This document shows, piece by piece, positions 1 to 12,584 of a stretch of DNA of 64,000 bases. This stretch comes from Chiridota heheva (Eukaryota; Echinodermata; Holothuroidea; Apodida; Chiridotidae). Position 1 is the first letter of the stretch, and each line of letters opens with the position of its first letter. Where the stretch lies: NCBI GenBank assembly GCA_020152595.1, contig JAIGNY010004296.1, forward strand, positions 1 through 64,000. Reading direction: 5' to 3'. The position numbers and the translations under genes were made by a program. Below the pieces are notes generated by a model. The model did no database searches and was not told the DNA's origin. It saw only the letters and a program-made list of their open reading frames with translations.

Positions 1-1620
1 GCCTCTGTTAATTTTGTTTGAAATATAGCATTGGACTCGGGGCAATTTAAACAAAAATTGTACATGCACCCCGAATCATGATCTAGAATAGACATTCGAA
101 AATTGGTCAATTTGCAACAAAACTAACAAAGTAAACTTTAATTGTGGTGAAACCATTAAATACTTATAGAGGATTTACACATGAGAAAGGTTCACTAAAT
201 ATACATTATACAAACAGATGAATCAACTTCATTCATTATGAGAAAAAAAAGTATACAGTGGACAAATAAAACATTTTGTATAAAAGGGTAAATGATGACA
301 TAAATAAATAACTAAAAAAGATCCATAAATTCATACTGTATCCGATGTGGGAGAAAATTTTATCAAAAAAGGTATACAAAAGTCACCAGGTATAGTTCAA
401 AGACACTTTTCAATAAAATTTCAATAGCAAACAGCTGATTTATACAGCGCAAACGCAAATATGTAAACCTAGGCCTAGTTACGAAAAGATAATACGCTCT
501 ACTGGTACCGAGGTTGCGCAAGCGATAAAGGTCGCCAAAACATGGGAAAACAATATTTACCATGCAAACATTGTTTGTTTCGTTACTTAACAGTAATTTT
601 CATATGTTATTTTACCTGCGAAGCTTGGCCATATGTTTCAGGTGTATTTGATTCGTGCGTTCCGGTCAAAACAGAGAAAAAGTAGCAAGATTTTGCTACT
701 GTACCAAGTGACCCGAGCGCTCGAAATCACAACACAAAAATGTTTCTATTTCTCGTGGACGGAAACGTATTCTGAAGATATATTTCAGCAGCAATCGCAA
801 TTTTGTATGTTCAAGAGTATGAACAATTGGTAAGATTTTAGCAATAAATTACTAGAAGTAAACGAATAAACAAATGCGAAAATACGCGGAATTGGTACAT
901 GCGCTGAATTGGTACACCTACTGTGGGCCTATATGGGCCCTACCAATTAACCTGATGCATGCTTCCTGAGGAGAGATTTTTCGATTTTAATTTGTCTTTA
1001 TTTTTAATTTTTCGGTAGAAATGTTTCCGAAGTCTACGTTCTAACGTTAAACTTTAAGAAGCAAGGCGGAAAATATGCCAGACAGGCAGACGACACTGCG
1101 CTAAAAACTAAAAACTTAAGCCTAATGCCATAATGGTGCATATGTTTAATTCTGAGGTCACGTCACTTGTCTGCAGTTGCTGAAACAAGTAAAAGGTTTG
1201 TAGATGATCCCAAACGCAAAGAGCAAAATCAGGTTGAAAAAGAAAAAAAAAACAGTAATTAACTTATTAAGTTAAGAAAATTCAACATTTTGAAAGGAAT
1301 CGACCACTGACAGGTCTGGGAGAGGTAAAATATACTGAAAAGGGTTTAGTACAAATGTCATGTAGAACTCGGAATTATGTCGAAAATCCGACATTCACAA
1401 AAGACAAAAATATCTTATCATGATTTCATGCATGAAAGACATGCAAAATATCACGTGGTCCGAACTTTATCTGAAACTGTATTTCTCGCTTTCTTTTTAT
1501 TCTCCATCAAAGCCCTTGAGAAAAAGACAGAATTAAGACATGAAGTCTCCAAAGAGCCACCAAAAAGCCATGTTACCGTTATGAAATTCAATATGAAAAT
1601 TCAAATTAAATGTGACAACA
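1..1620. other. Cadherin intron or downstream DNA, nothing recognised
   Basis: AT-rich sequence with short ORFs on both strands but no cadherin motif, plausible splice pair or recognisable repeat. It is presumably the intron after exon 8. Confidence 0.5.
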
Positions 1621-1624
1621 GGCC

Positions 1625-1960
1625 CGTAGCCAGGATTTTGAAAGAGGGGCTCGTTTTTCGCATAAAAGGGAAAACAATTATGAAATTCCGGGTGCTTATT
1701 ATTTTATTACCATACATTACAAAGGTGCACTTGCACAACGAAAGAGGGTTCGTTCGTTGAAAGGGGTTCGTTCGTTGAAAGGGGATTCGTTTTTCGTATA
1801 AAAGGGCAACAAACTTTGAAATTCCAGGTGCTTATTATTTTTTTAGATTTCAAAATTGGACTTTCTTAGCAAAACTTGGGTTAATTCGCTCGGACGACCC
1901 CCTCCCACCCCCACCCTCCACCTTATTTCCTTCCTCCCTCCCTTCCTTCTGGCCACAGGC
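1625..1960. repeat. 137-bp tandem duplication in intron
   Basis: A block with CGTTTTTCGCATAAAAGGG and GAAATTCCGGGTGCTTATTA at about 1651-1710 recurs at about 1788-1846 with few changes. Between them is a doubled GGGTTCGTTCGTTGAAAG. A C-rich tract follows. It may be part of a decayed dispersed element. Confidence 0.55.
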
Positions 1961-2082
1961 CTGGATCATTTGTTTGAAGTTTGACTTCTAAAAAAACAAT
2001 ATATCAACTCTAGCTCAAAACCCTCTAAAGGTCTCCGCAACATTAAAAATAATCATTTAAAAGCGTCGGATACTAATCTTAC

Positions 2083-2208
2083 CAATGGTAAATTTTCTTC
2101 TATTGATGTATCATACGGTTGATTGAGAAATTCCGGCGGTCTGTTTTGGATATCTTCAACCGGGATGATAATTCTGATGGTATCATTAAATAAAGGTGCA
2201 GCTGTGTT
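2083..2208 (-). CDS. Cadherin exon 8: EC2-EC3 linker and start of EC3
   Basis: This 126-nt, phase 0 exon (GTCTTAG|AAC acceptor, TTG|GTAAG donor) encodes the last EC2 strand, then VEDIQNRPPEF, which sits where DxNDNxPxF is expected, then PYDTSIEENLPL, the opening of EC3. The linker departs from the calcium consensus (EDIQNR instead of DxNDN), as some linkers of long cadherins do. I found no further exon between here and position 1. Confidence 0.88.
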
Positions 2209-2973
2209 CTAAGACACAAAGAGATATTTGTATATTTTTATTTATTATTCAATTACAAGATCTAAATTGGCTATAACGTATAAGGTAGACTGGGATACTT
2301 ACGGGCCTCGTGAAAAGAAAAAAAGCAACAGCATCCCTACTTAAAAGTATATAATGATTAAAGGATGGAATATATCGTAGGCCTACATTTTCATTGACAA
2401 ATCAGTTTTTATAAGTTTCGTAATCAATGAAAAGTGGTTTAATTTACATAAGCAAGAGTGTATTCAGTGCTTGATTTGCCTACCAAAAGTGAGGGGAAAA
2501 GTAGTTAAAAAAGTGTATGGGGGGGACGCGGGGTCACAAAATCACACTGATACGAAAAATTACCAATCCAAGGATGTAAATGCCGAAGAAATGTCACGGG
2601 GTAATTTCCTCCTACCCCACCTCCCTTCCCCACCTTGCTCCCACAAATCTCGCCGCTATTATTGAGTGAGTGGCAAATGAAACAGATAAAAGAGATTAGT
2701 AGAGATTGTTAGTAGTCCTATTTAGAAAATATTTATAACTCAGAGATCTGTGGGGAAAGGTGGGAAGGGAAGACGTGATCCACGTTTGTATAGTGCCAGC
2801 GGTGACATTCCTTAACACAAACTAGTTCAGGCCCGTGGTGTTAAGACTATAGGTCTACATACTATTCCCTTGAATTCACGAAAAATTAACAGAGAGACGT
2901 GATTCGCATCCCGCGTAGCACGGCAACCCCTGTTTTATCAATACCAGATAGAACTACATTTTACAAAACTTAC

Positions 2974-3087
2974 TGTAGATACTAAGCACACGGTGTATTC
3001 GGTTTGGAGGGCGTAGTCGAGAGCTTTCACGAGAATCAGTTCATTGTTGGTGCTAATATTGAATGTATCCAAATCACATATTAACAG
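2974..3087 (-). CDS. Cadherin exon 7: middle of EC2
   Basis: This 114-nt, phase 0 exon (TTTCAG|CTG acceptor, ACA|GTAAGT donor) encodes a segment with FNISTNNELILVKALDYALQ. This matches the F-x-I-x-x-x-x-x-x-I/L-x-L-x-x-x-LDYE pattern of a cadherin repeat. The usual Glu after LDY is replaced by Ala, so one calcium ligand of EC2 appears to be missing. The strand that follows is EYTVCLVST. Confidence 0.85.
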
Positions 3088-3795
3088 CTGAAATGAGAAG
3101 AAATTCGGGTTGAAAGTTATAAATTGCCCAACATACAAGGAGGTTTTGAAGCCTAATCCTAACCGTGACAATAATCCTAACCGCATGACTAACCTGTTAG
3201 GGTTAGGGTTATATTTCAAACTCTATGTATGATAGGCGATTAATCAGATAGACAGGTGGCAGTTTTACGGCAGTAATTTGATATGGAAGACGTGCCAGAT
3301 TTTAGAAGTTCTCATCAGTATTGGTCAAGTGGCGTACGTAGCCGCGGCGACTCGCGAGGGTGTGAATGTTTCCCCACCTCCCACATCTCCCCACCCCACA
3401 TCAAACAAGGATCGGTCGTTGCTCTATTAAAGTGTTTGAATTATATCTGTATATGAAAAGGTTTTTCAGAGTCAGAGCTGAGGTTTAGGAAGCAGGAGGG
3501 GGTTGGGAAGGGGTGAACTAACTCATGTTCTCCCTCCGAGAGGATTTGAACTTACCAGTTACATGCTTGATTAAGAAGTAAATTTGGGAAATTATTGGCA
3601 TAAGATATTGGTAACATTGCAGGAAAATTTGTAAAATTACTGGAAATTTTCGTAAAATTTGGCAACATGCCATAAATTTAAGAAAATCGAAAAACATGGT
3701 GAGCATTCCTACACCTATGAATCAGAAGAGACGAGAGGCCTAAGCCATTTACCTTCCAAAAGGCTCGGATGCTCCTTATACTTGATTGTGAGGCC

Positions 3796-3940
3796 CATAG
3801 GTGTAGAAACCGGGAGCCAGGGACACATCCCCCCATTTTTCCAAAAAATGACAAAAGTGCCCCTTCTGAAATGAAAAGTGCCCCTCAATTACTGTAAGAG
3901 GTGTAAGAACTGGTGAAATTTGTGCACACTTTTGATCTTT
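3796..3940. repeat. Dispersed repeat, copy 1 (CCATAGGTGTA...AAAGTGCCCC)
   Basis: The segment CCCATAGGTGTAGAAACC through AAAAAATGACAAAAGTGCCC and TGAAAAGTGCCCC to the AACTGGT block recurs at 26200-26345 in the same orientation. Shorter relatives (GGGCAC/TTTTC-rich) are seen near 8960-9010, 9390-9530 and 11570-11640. No coding potential. Confidence 0.65.
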
Positions 3941-4247
3941 TCCTTCAAGTTCCGAAAATATCTTACTTTGATATGAAATGATCTAGGACGTTGCCCCAGG
4001 GGTGGACTGGAGGTTAAAATCCCAATGGTCAAGGTGACCCAAAGAGGCGCCAAGGTACTAAACGGGGAGTCTGAGCCACCTGTAGGCCACTCCGGCGGTT
4101 TTTCACTCTTTGTGGGCGTGTTTGCCATTACTTTTAAGCGGGCGGCACCAGGGCGGGGGCGCATAGGTCATTGACCGATGGACCGACTTTACAATCCGCC
4201 TATGCATTGTACACATGTTCTCATCTTTTATTAGCCTTTTTACTCAC

Positions 4248-4343
4248 CTCTTGGTAAAATTGAATCGTATATTCGGCGTTAGGACCGTAATCTGGGTCTG
4301 TTATCTCTAGTGTTATTCCTGTTGAACTTTGAGGCGTAAGATC
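4248..4343 (-). CDS. Cadherin exon 6: start of EC2
   Basis: This 96-nt, phase 0 exon (ATGCAG|GAT acceptor, GAG|GTGAGT donor) encodes a stretch beginning DLTPQSSTGITLEITDPDYG and ending with the strand AEYTIQFYQE. TDPDYGPNA corresponds to the DxD-x-G-x-N calcium region of a cadherin repeat. It follows exon 5 directly in frame. Confidence 0.9.
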
Positions 4344-4809
4344 CTGCATGAAAAGAAGCATTGCGAAAGAATTGAGATGATATATGTTTCTTTTACAGAA
4401 AAAGCAAGAATACTTCATACAGTTATAACATGCATGCCTTTGGAGCAAGCTAGGGTTTTCAATCTGAACAATGCTTTGCGAGAATCTTCGTCGTATGTAT
4501 CACAAAAGGAATACTATGGCGTTATTTGTCAGTTTGTTGTTTACGAAAAAGTGAATAATGTCCGATTTTGTGTGAATCTAACGTGTGTAATTGCTAAGGT
4601 GGGAGTCACATGTGGTGAGAGAATATATCACTATTGATTTTACTGTGCGTAATTTCTGTTGAATTATGGTGAAATATGAAAGTATTATATTTCCTTACAA
4701 GAAGAATTCAAGAAGAAAATAAATATTATGGATTAAAAAGTTTAAAGAACAAAACTAAACGACACGATTTTGGAGTCAACTTATTTGAGAAAAATAAACT
4801 GTAACTTAC

Positions 4810-4908
4810 TTCTGGAATTGGTTCACTTCTGGATCCTTTAACTGGACTTGTAAATGCTGGCGGATTGTCGTTGATATCCAAAATGTAAAGAGTGATGGGA
4901 GGAGTCGA
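4810..4908 (-). CDS. Cadherin exon 5: EC1-EC2 linker
   Basis: This 99-nt, phase 0 exon (TTCAG|TCG acceptor, GAA|GTAAGT donor) encodes STPPITLYILDINDNPPAF and a further 14 residues ending in PIPE. DINDNPPAF is the canonical DxNDNxPxF calcium-binding linker between cadherin repeats, and the terminal PE is the acidic motif opening the next repeat. This is the most diagnostic exon of the gene. Confidence 0.93.
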
Positions 4909-5129
4909 CTGAAAAGTACAAAGTTTACGAAACAATGAATTCGCATTATCATAGAAAATCACATATTTACCGGGCCACCAAAGTGCCACTTAGACTGTTA
5001 ATATCATTTTTCTCTGGGACGGCAAGATTCTCAATTGTCCAAGAGATTGTTATTTCAAGTCGACATGTAATTAATCAACTACCGCTCCCTCCCCCACCCC
5101 CACCCTTACACAGATACACACCCAACCAG

Positions 5130-5215
5130 TGTTATATATTTATTTATTTTATTTTATTTTACAGAATTTATATAGCGCCTTATCCAATATAAAATTGCTC
5201 TAAAGCGCTTTACAA
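5130..5215 (-). repeat. SINE/LINE 3' tail with (TAAAA)n
   Basis: On the minus strand the sequence reads TTGTAAAGCGCTTTAGAGC, then GGCGCTATATAAAT, then a TAAAA-type tail. I recall this AAGCGCTTTA/GCGCTATATAAA tail as widespread at the ends of short retroelements in marine animals; that is recollection, without a search. No 5' head is recognisable. Confidence 0.45.
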
Positions 5216-5221
5216 TAAAAC

Positions 5222-8200
5222 ATAACAAATATTTCCGAAAAAAAAATCATTGTTACAAATACAGATATAAAAAGTTTATTTTTAAAACTGTTTAAAATAG
5301 TAAATAGGCGATATATGTACAAAAATTCAAATTTTTTGTAAAAAGCTAAAAATGGACTTTATCAAAATATATAGATATATATCGATCATTTTTTGGATTT
5401 GTGGTTTTCAAATCATTCATTTATTCGATATTTCCAAATAATTGTATGAATTTTAAGATTATAAAAATAAAATAAAAAATGATATTAGACCAACTTTTCC
5501 CATTTATTTGAATTGTTATCTTAAAGATGTTAAACTTCCTCATTTATTCCGAAGAATGATATCAAATTTCCTAATTTATCCAAAACATGACATATATCGA
5601 TTTTTTGTTGAGAAATTAATGATCTTAAGCTTTCCAGTATTTGCGAAGCATATTCTTGTATAACTTTAATCCTGATTGTTCCGCAACTTCGTCATCATGC
5701 ATGTAGAGCAAAGGAAGGAAGGAGGGGGTTGGAGGGAAAGTGGGGTGTTGGCAAGAACAAGGGCATATATCCCACCGATAATGACCAGTGGTGTCACTAA
5801 GATTTTTGTAGTGGAGGGAAGGGGTGAGGGGGGGGAGGTACAACAGCATCGTAGGAATAGAGGTATGCATGTGGCGAAATTCTACCCTGGCCAAATTTGT
5901 TTTTTTCAAAAATGAGCTAAAGAAATCGAAATAATGCAAAACAAAAAAAGGAAATTTTCTGAAAAAAATTGTTAGTTTTTGGAATATTTATTAAATCATC
6001 AAAAAATTCCCCAAATTTTTCGGTTTGTTTGCTCCAAATTTCAAACATTTGTTTAAAACTTGGTCCAATGTATTGACGATTTTGGGGTAAATACTCGAAA
6101 AATTCGGGTAAAAAGTTTTGCTTTTCGGAAATTTCACTAAGTTTTGATCCACTGGCTGGCTGGCTGGCTAAAATACGACCACTCGGTGAAATTTGGAGAC
6201 CAGTGATGGTCACTGGATGACTCGGTCTCAAAAAAAATTGATGCTCAACTTGAGTTTGAATTTCTTTGTAATTTTCTTAAATTTCTGGGAAATATTTCTA
6301 ACTTTTTTTAAGATTACCCAATAATTCTAAACTTTAGACAAATTTGTATTTAATTTTACCTAATTTTGCTTTAGTTTTACCTATTTTTAAAATTTGACGT
6401 TAATATATTTCCAATTTGCACTTCAAGTTTCCTTTATAAGTAAATCATCTTTTATATCAACCACCAGAACAAGTTATTCTCTTTTTAATTTTCTCCAGTG
6501 GTTGACAAAGTTGATGGCGTGGGAAAAGTATGATGAAAATATTTAAAAACAAATTTAAATGGTACATTTTGGACCTTCAAAACGCCCCAAATCGCAGAAC
6601 TTCTGGGGCTTCGCCCCCTGAATCCCTCCCATGGCTTCACAATGGACCATAACAAAGGCCCTTAAGCGGGCCCATGGCCCCCACGCCGTTAAGCGCACGC
6701 GTCGTGTTAAACGCACGAGTCGCTGATTTAGATAAGAATCTGCTGTGACCAATCCCCCCCCCCCCTCCCCCACAAAAAAAATCACCTTTGGACTGTTGGA
6801 TTGCAAACAGGGAATGAATGACGATTTTCTTCATGTTTTGAAGACCAGTGAAAATTCCTTAAGGAGGCTCCGCAAGAAATGGATGATATAGGTCAGAGGA
6901 CAATTTTCTATTCATATTCGTGCAAGAACTTAAAATGCATTCTTGGTTAAAACTTTCGCCCAATTTTGTATTTCAAATGGCCCAAATTTGGTAAAAATGC
7001 ACAAATTTGAATAAAAGTCACCCAAAGTTTGTTTAAAATAGTACAAACGAGGTTAAGAATTACTTAGATTTAATTAAAATTTGGCTAGATTGCCAAAATT
7101 TTGTTAAAAATTGCAGAAATTTAATTTAAAATGGCCCAAATTTTGTTCAACAATGACCTTAATGTGGTTAAAAAATCATGTATTGTATATATCAAACTGG
7201 TAGCGATTCACTTGTTTCAGTTTGTTTGACATCACTTAATATTGGATATTTTTAGCCAGAAATCAGATTAAAAAGTCATATTTTCGCGCACTTTTTGCCA
7301 CCTCTGGCGCTTAAAGCTGGATACACCACTGCCAACAAGGGCCCATAGGTGTAAAGCTCCGTTTTTTTAAGCTTTTGATCAGCTCACTTTGAAGGGAGAA
7401 TCACATGTCAAATTCTATACTTAAAACATGCGTTTTTATTTGGTGGGCATCAGGTGGGTGCGGGGAACAGGGTAGGATGTTGGGCAGCACAATGACAAAC
7501 ATTACAAGGGCACATTTTAGGTCAAATTAGGGCACCTTGCCACCGAAGGTGGAGTGTACAACCCCGGCATCCCACCTTCTGGATCCGTCCCTGGCCATTT
7601 ATTTTTTATTCGAAACAGGAATCTAAAATTTCGTTCGAAAATCTTAACCGTAAATTTTGAAATGCAATATGAATTGATTAATTAATTAAATAATTATAAA
7701 AGAAAACACACACACACAGAAAAAGAGGCTGCATCCTGCAGCCCTGCGCCTCATCTTCAATGCCACATTCCGAACACTTCAAAATATATAACTTGGAATT
7801 GCAAATATTAATATGAAAGCCATGTTACCTAAAATTCGGGCAGTTTGAAAAAAAAAATGTGAACTTTCGCGACGCCTCTGCTTCAAGGCGAAAGCTGATT
7901 TTTCAGTGAAATTGCCTCCTTATTAATACATTTTGTTCTGGAACATTGAAAATGTTTTACGGATTAATTATAGATTAACTCATCTATTATTATCCCAATT
8001 CCGACTGCAAAATAACTATAGGATAATGTCATCAGCAATATCGGGCCAAAAAGGAACGAGACAAGCAAGGATTAATCAAATGAATAACTTACATTTTTTT
8101 TCTCTCGAAATTTCTAGATGGAGTGCGGATTATTTTGCCTAAATATACGTCTATTAAGTTGATAAGTTAGAACGTCAGTTTGGTTAAATTTTTCAAATAT

Positions 8201-9690
8201 TTATGGACCTTTTTTGAATGTTAACGTGATAAAATGTCAGTGTTTATAAATCTTAGATAAGTACTGGTATATAAATATTGATGTAAACTCTTTTAAGCTC
8301 TCCACATGCATGACATGTTTTGGATCTGGTGAGGGGAGGGGGGGCACAGGATACGAGGAGCAAATTCCAACTCTCACATTTTCAAAGCATGTAGCACAGC
8401 AGTATAGCTTTATATGGTACCCCCCCCTTCTCCTTCCTTCCAAAACTAATATCAGTCCGACAATTACTGGTGACCCACTTTCCCTTCTTTTTTTAATTTA
8501 AAGCTACTTCAAAAATTCAAATATATCTTCTTCAAAAATTCGGTCAAATAGACCAAATTCATACCAAAATTGGATCATAAGTCTAGAAATCGGAAGAATT
8601 TAGACTAGTCAGCTAGTAGATCACGATCAGCCAACTGTATTGGTTATGAATTGGAATATATTTAATGTCTAAAATAATGTGAATACTAAGCAAATATGGG
8701 TTCCTTAGATAATTATTAAGAAGGCCATCATTTCCTTGCTGAGAATAAATGTAACTCAGTATCAGTAGACCTATAAATTAGACCAAATAACCCAAATTCA
8801 CACCAAGTTTTCAGCGAGTCAGTGGCAGAACCCAAATTAAAGGCGCTCCACGAGTAAAATTTGTATTATTTTGCTTAATGTTTGGCCTACATATGTCAAT
8901 AAAAAGATCAATTAAGGGGACTTAAATATATTTTGATATTCTAAATAACACTTATTTATCTCTGTAAAAGGGCACCTTTTAATCTTTACAAAAGTGAGGG
9001 CACGTCAGTTTATGTCATGACAATGGCCCGGGTACAAACAAATACGGTTTGCCCTGCATGGCCCATTTCAAAGATGCCCCACTAATGAAAATTGGGGTGG
9101 CTTGCACATTCTAGAAAGGCCCTATTTTAAATAGCTTTTACAAATTATAAGCTGCATGAAAAAAAAAGGTAGTTAGACGAAAGGTCTTTTTAGTATAAAC
9201 AAGTCCAATATGTACTGTAGGCTGTTGGGCCCCCAACTTTGTCTTTCTTTAGGGAAAATTTAGAATAGTGTATGCGCGTGATTTTTTTTTTTGTGCAATA
9301 TTTGTGTTACTTTATTTAATGAAAAGATCAGATATATATTATCAGAAATATAGATCAGAAATATACAAATTTTGTTTCAATGTTTGAAAGGGCAGGTTCC
9401 TTCTCTTAGAAGGGCATTTTTCTTTCTCAATTTAGGGCACTTTTCCCCCAGAAAAAGGGCACTTTTCCTCTCTAATAAAGGGTACTTTTAAACTTTTGAG
9501 AAAAGTGGGGGCACCCGATTCCGCGTCTATGGGTCGGTAACTTTTTTCCCGACTCGAAAACCTATTTTGAAGAAAACAGTTTTGGGGCTCCAGTGTGGTC
9601 CAGGGAGGGGGGCAGGAACCCCAAAATTCCTGGGGACAAGCGTGAAAAATGCATTTAGTTTATATTCAATTTCCATTGATAAGTTGCATT
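5222..9690. other. Intron 4 of the cadherin gene, degenerate repeats only
   Basis: No exon was found. The stretch holds AT-rich degenerate repetitive text (5980-6130 and 6960-7170, with recurring CCAAATTT/CCCAAATTTTGTT words), a GC-rich repeat-like block at 6555-6770 with long C-runs, and several G-rich tracts. I see no intact transposon termini. Confidence 0.45.
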
Positions 9691-9699
9691 CAATTAGTT

Positions 9700-10120
9700 G
9701 CTATTAATCGTTGAGAAATATCAAAGTTTCGGAAATTATTTATCAAATTTCGGAAAATTCCCTTCATATTCAGGCAGGTTTATCGATTTTCGGGAAATTT
9801 TTGTTAATTTGTTGGTCAATTTTCGAGAATTTTCCCTCAATTTTCGAGAACTTCTCCTCAATTTTCGGGAACCGTTCCATTTTTTTTTTTTTTTTTTATT
9901 GGAAAGATGTTCTTCATTTCCGTGCATTTTTCGGGAAATCATATTCTTTTGAACTATGTTTTTTTTATTTTGGGGAAATTTTTCCGATTTTTTTGGCCAC
10001 ATTTCCGGAAATGCTCCCCAATATTCAGGAACTTTCCGCTATTTACGGGCAATTTTGGGAACATTTTCGGACAGTTTTTCGATTTTGGGGAAATTTCCTT
10101 TATATATCGGGAAAATCTAG
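9700..10120. repeat. Degenerate short tandem repeat (TTTTCGGGAAATT family)
   Basis: About 420 bp of loosely periodic repeats (roughly 24 bp) with the core CAATTTTCGGGAA/TTTTCGAGAATTTTCC. Related arrays occur inverted at 10960-11095 and at 35865-36270. ORFs on both strands here are side effects of the repeat. Confidence 0.7.
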
Positions 10121-10299
10121 TCGGGCATGATTCCGTAAGTTTAAAAAGTATATCTGACATTTTACATCTCCGCCTGATTTTATAAGATCAGTGCCCAAGT
10201 ATTATATTGTCATCATCATGCCAATTCGGGAGGGCATGATGATGACCCAGATATCTAGCCGAGTCGGGCATGATTCTCTTCCCGACTAAGATGATATCC

Positions 10300-10340
10300 G
10301 GCAGACGGAGGGGAGGGGGGAGTGGGGGGGGGGGGGTTCC
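10300..10340 (+). other. G-run tract with quadruplex-forming pattern
   Basis: The plus strand holds several G-runs of four or more separated by one to three bases (GGAGGGGAGGGGGGAGTGGG, then a 12-G run). This fits the four-run G-quadruplex pattern. It lies about 90 bp past the cadherin exon 4 donor, so the pre-mRNA carries C-runs. No function is implied. Confidence 0.45.
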
Positions 10341-10426
10341 GCCTAGCCCCTGTGTCGTACGAGGCATGGTTGAATAAGATGGCCATGGTTTAATATGATG
10401 ATTTAATAAGAAACGAGGTTACTTAC

Positions 10427-10483
10427 AGGTATTGTACTTGTGTCATCGCTTAAAGTCCAGGTAGCCCTCAACTCAGTTGCAAC
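10427..10483 (-). CDS. Cadherin exon 4: EC1 strand F/G
   Basis: This 57-nt exon has acceptor TTGTAG|GTT and donor CCT|GTAAGT, and is phase 0 on both sides. It encodes VATELRATWTLSDDTSTIP, which follows the DRE motif of exon 3 in the position where cadherins have the strand ending in A-x-D. It is too short to recognise alone. The call rests on exact phase and on fitting between two clear cadherin exons. Confidence 0.8.
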
Positions 10484-10959
10484 CTACAAGCCAAATAACA
10501 TAATAATGACGTAATCATTATATCCTCAATAAAATATGCGTATAGGAAGCGAAGGGACTTGGGGAGGAGAGGAGGGGGGAGAGGGGAGGCTTTACCCTAT
10601 AACAGGTGTATGGAGGATGCCCAAATACCCTTTTACATAGAAAATTGCTAGCCCATTTGAGACTTATCGAAAAGGTGCATAAGAATTGACTCCAAGTCTG
10701 GGGTTTAGCGTGTCTATATTTACTATAGTTATAATCTTTCAATAAACTTGACCATTTTGTCATCATCCGAAACTGCAGAGAACGTCTTATTCCGAACCCC
10801 TTAGTCAGGTGTAGGAAGCGGGGGTTGGGGGAAGTTGGTGCAAACTGCCCCCTGTGAAAATTTCACTTTCCCGGTTGCACACTTTTAGTTCTCCTGTTGG
10901 GGGCTAAATTGTGAATTAATATAAAATGAACAAATTGGTCACAAATAGGGTTATACAAT

Positions 10960-11095
10960 TTGGCAACATTCTCCGAAAATTTTCGAAAACGAAAGACATT
11001 TCCTTCAGATTGAAGGACATTTCCCAAAAATTGAGGAACATTTCCCCTAAAATAAAGAAATTTACAGAAAATGAGGGAGATTTCCGAAAATTGCA
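10960..11095. repeat. Inverted copy of the GGAAATTTTC-type degenerate array
   Basis: Repeated units such as TTGAAGGACATTTCCCAAAA and TTGAGGAACATTTCCCCTAA, period about 24 bp. They are the reverse complement of the family at 9700-10120. Confidence 0.6.
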
Positions 11096-11139
11096 CAATC
11101 ATAATCAGCAACGTTCAATGGAAGCGCAATTGTAAAGTG

Positions 11140-12580
11140 TAATTATTCCGGCGTGAAAGCTGAACCCTTTCTAAGTCCCGCCCTGCCTGTCTGCTCTTTG
11201 TTTGCTTCAACTCGGATCTGTCTAAAAAGAACACACTGGGATACACTGGCCAGAGTTATTGGCGAATCTAGCTTGCGTATCGGGGAAGTTGGGGTGGGGT
11301 AAGGGGGAAGGGGTTCGGGGGTTCAATGTAAAGTCGAAGATAAGTTTGATCCAAAATCAAAGTTTGTTGTCCAAACTTTGAGAAATCTGGTTCAAAATTA
11401 AAGATTTCAAATACGAAATCAAAATTCAAAGGTTTATAAACATTATTTTACACTTTTTCGTATGCAGCTAACTTTACACTAAGATATACTGCTATTCCAA
11501 CCTTCATGCATGACGACATGGTGATAACCTATCTGTGAAATGATTAGGTAAATCAGTGCATGCTTCTTAAACTTAAAGGACACTTTTCAAGTTCAAAAGA
11601 GGCACTTTTGACGTTTTCCGAAGAAAAAAAGGGGGCTACGGCCGCCAGCTCTCACACACATGCGTGTAAATGCATGCTTTCTATTTCCCCGAATTTCGGT
11701 TAAAAACATCAACATTTCCCGAAATTCGTATAACTCCCTTGTAAGTAGACAATGCTAAGGTGAATACTTTAACGATTATAAAACCTGAAACTATTTCTTT
11801 GAATTCGTAGTTATGTTGCTGCACCTCCCTAGCAAAACTCTTCTAATTACAAAACCGTGTATTTATCTCCATACCCATAACTAGGATGAAATTTAGGGCT
11901 GTTTGTTTTGAACAGTTAAATAAAGTTTTAAAACAAGGCTGAAAAAGCAAAACAAAAGCAAAAGCGATCAATTTTCTCCCATCAGGCCTATCTCCCATTC
12001 CCGCCAATAAGACATATCCCCCGAATAAAGTGAGGCCATGCTCCCCCTCCCCCTCCCGTCCCTCCCCCTTATGTTTTTCTCTGCCTGTTTGGTGATTTGA
12101 GAGAGGCGCTTAAAAATCCAGCAAAAGCTCCCGATTTGGAAGAGTAGAGCATGCGCTGTGATTCGTTGATCATTTCCAACCGATTTTATAGCCGCACGTG
12201 ATTATCTTACAGTCTTAGTACTCCTACTAATCAACTGCTGGGTGAATTTTCTCTTGGTTACTCAACCGATCAGGTGGAGTAACTGTACAAGGGGGAAAGT
12301 CTTCTCTTCAACCAGTGCATTATCCCATATATCACAACTTTTCCGTACTTTACAAATCCTTCAAAACTTTAGCCATAGATTCTACTCGAAAATTACAAAT
12401 GCTTTTGACATACTTCAAAGACTATTCTGTTATGAATTTAAAGCATTTTCGACGGAATATAAAATCTCTACCTCTAAGTGGGAAATTATAATTAATTCTT
12501 ACGAATAAATTGTTACCAAGTAATATAAACGTACCAAGGTTGGTACGGGTATTCATCTTAAAGGTGTATGGACGTGTAGC
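11140..12580. other. Intron 3 of the cadherin gene, nothing recognised
   Basis: Mixed AT-rich sequence with a C/T-rich patch near 12035-12070 and short ORFs without family resemblance. Confidence 0.4.
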
Positions 12581-12584
12581 AGCA

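Noticed and set aside
3194-3211. GTTAGGGTTAGGGTT telomere-like sequence (also ACCCTAACCCTAACC near 18293)
   Set aside because: Only two or three units each; too short to mark a former telomere.
4004-4200. Possible hAT element starting CAGGGGTGGACTGG and ending near AATCCGCCTATG
   Set aside because: The ends are partly inverted but I found no 8-bp target duplication, so it stays unsupported.
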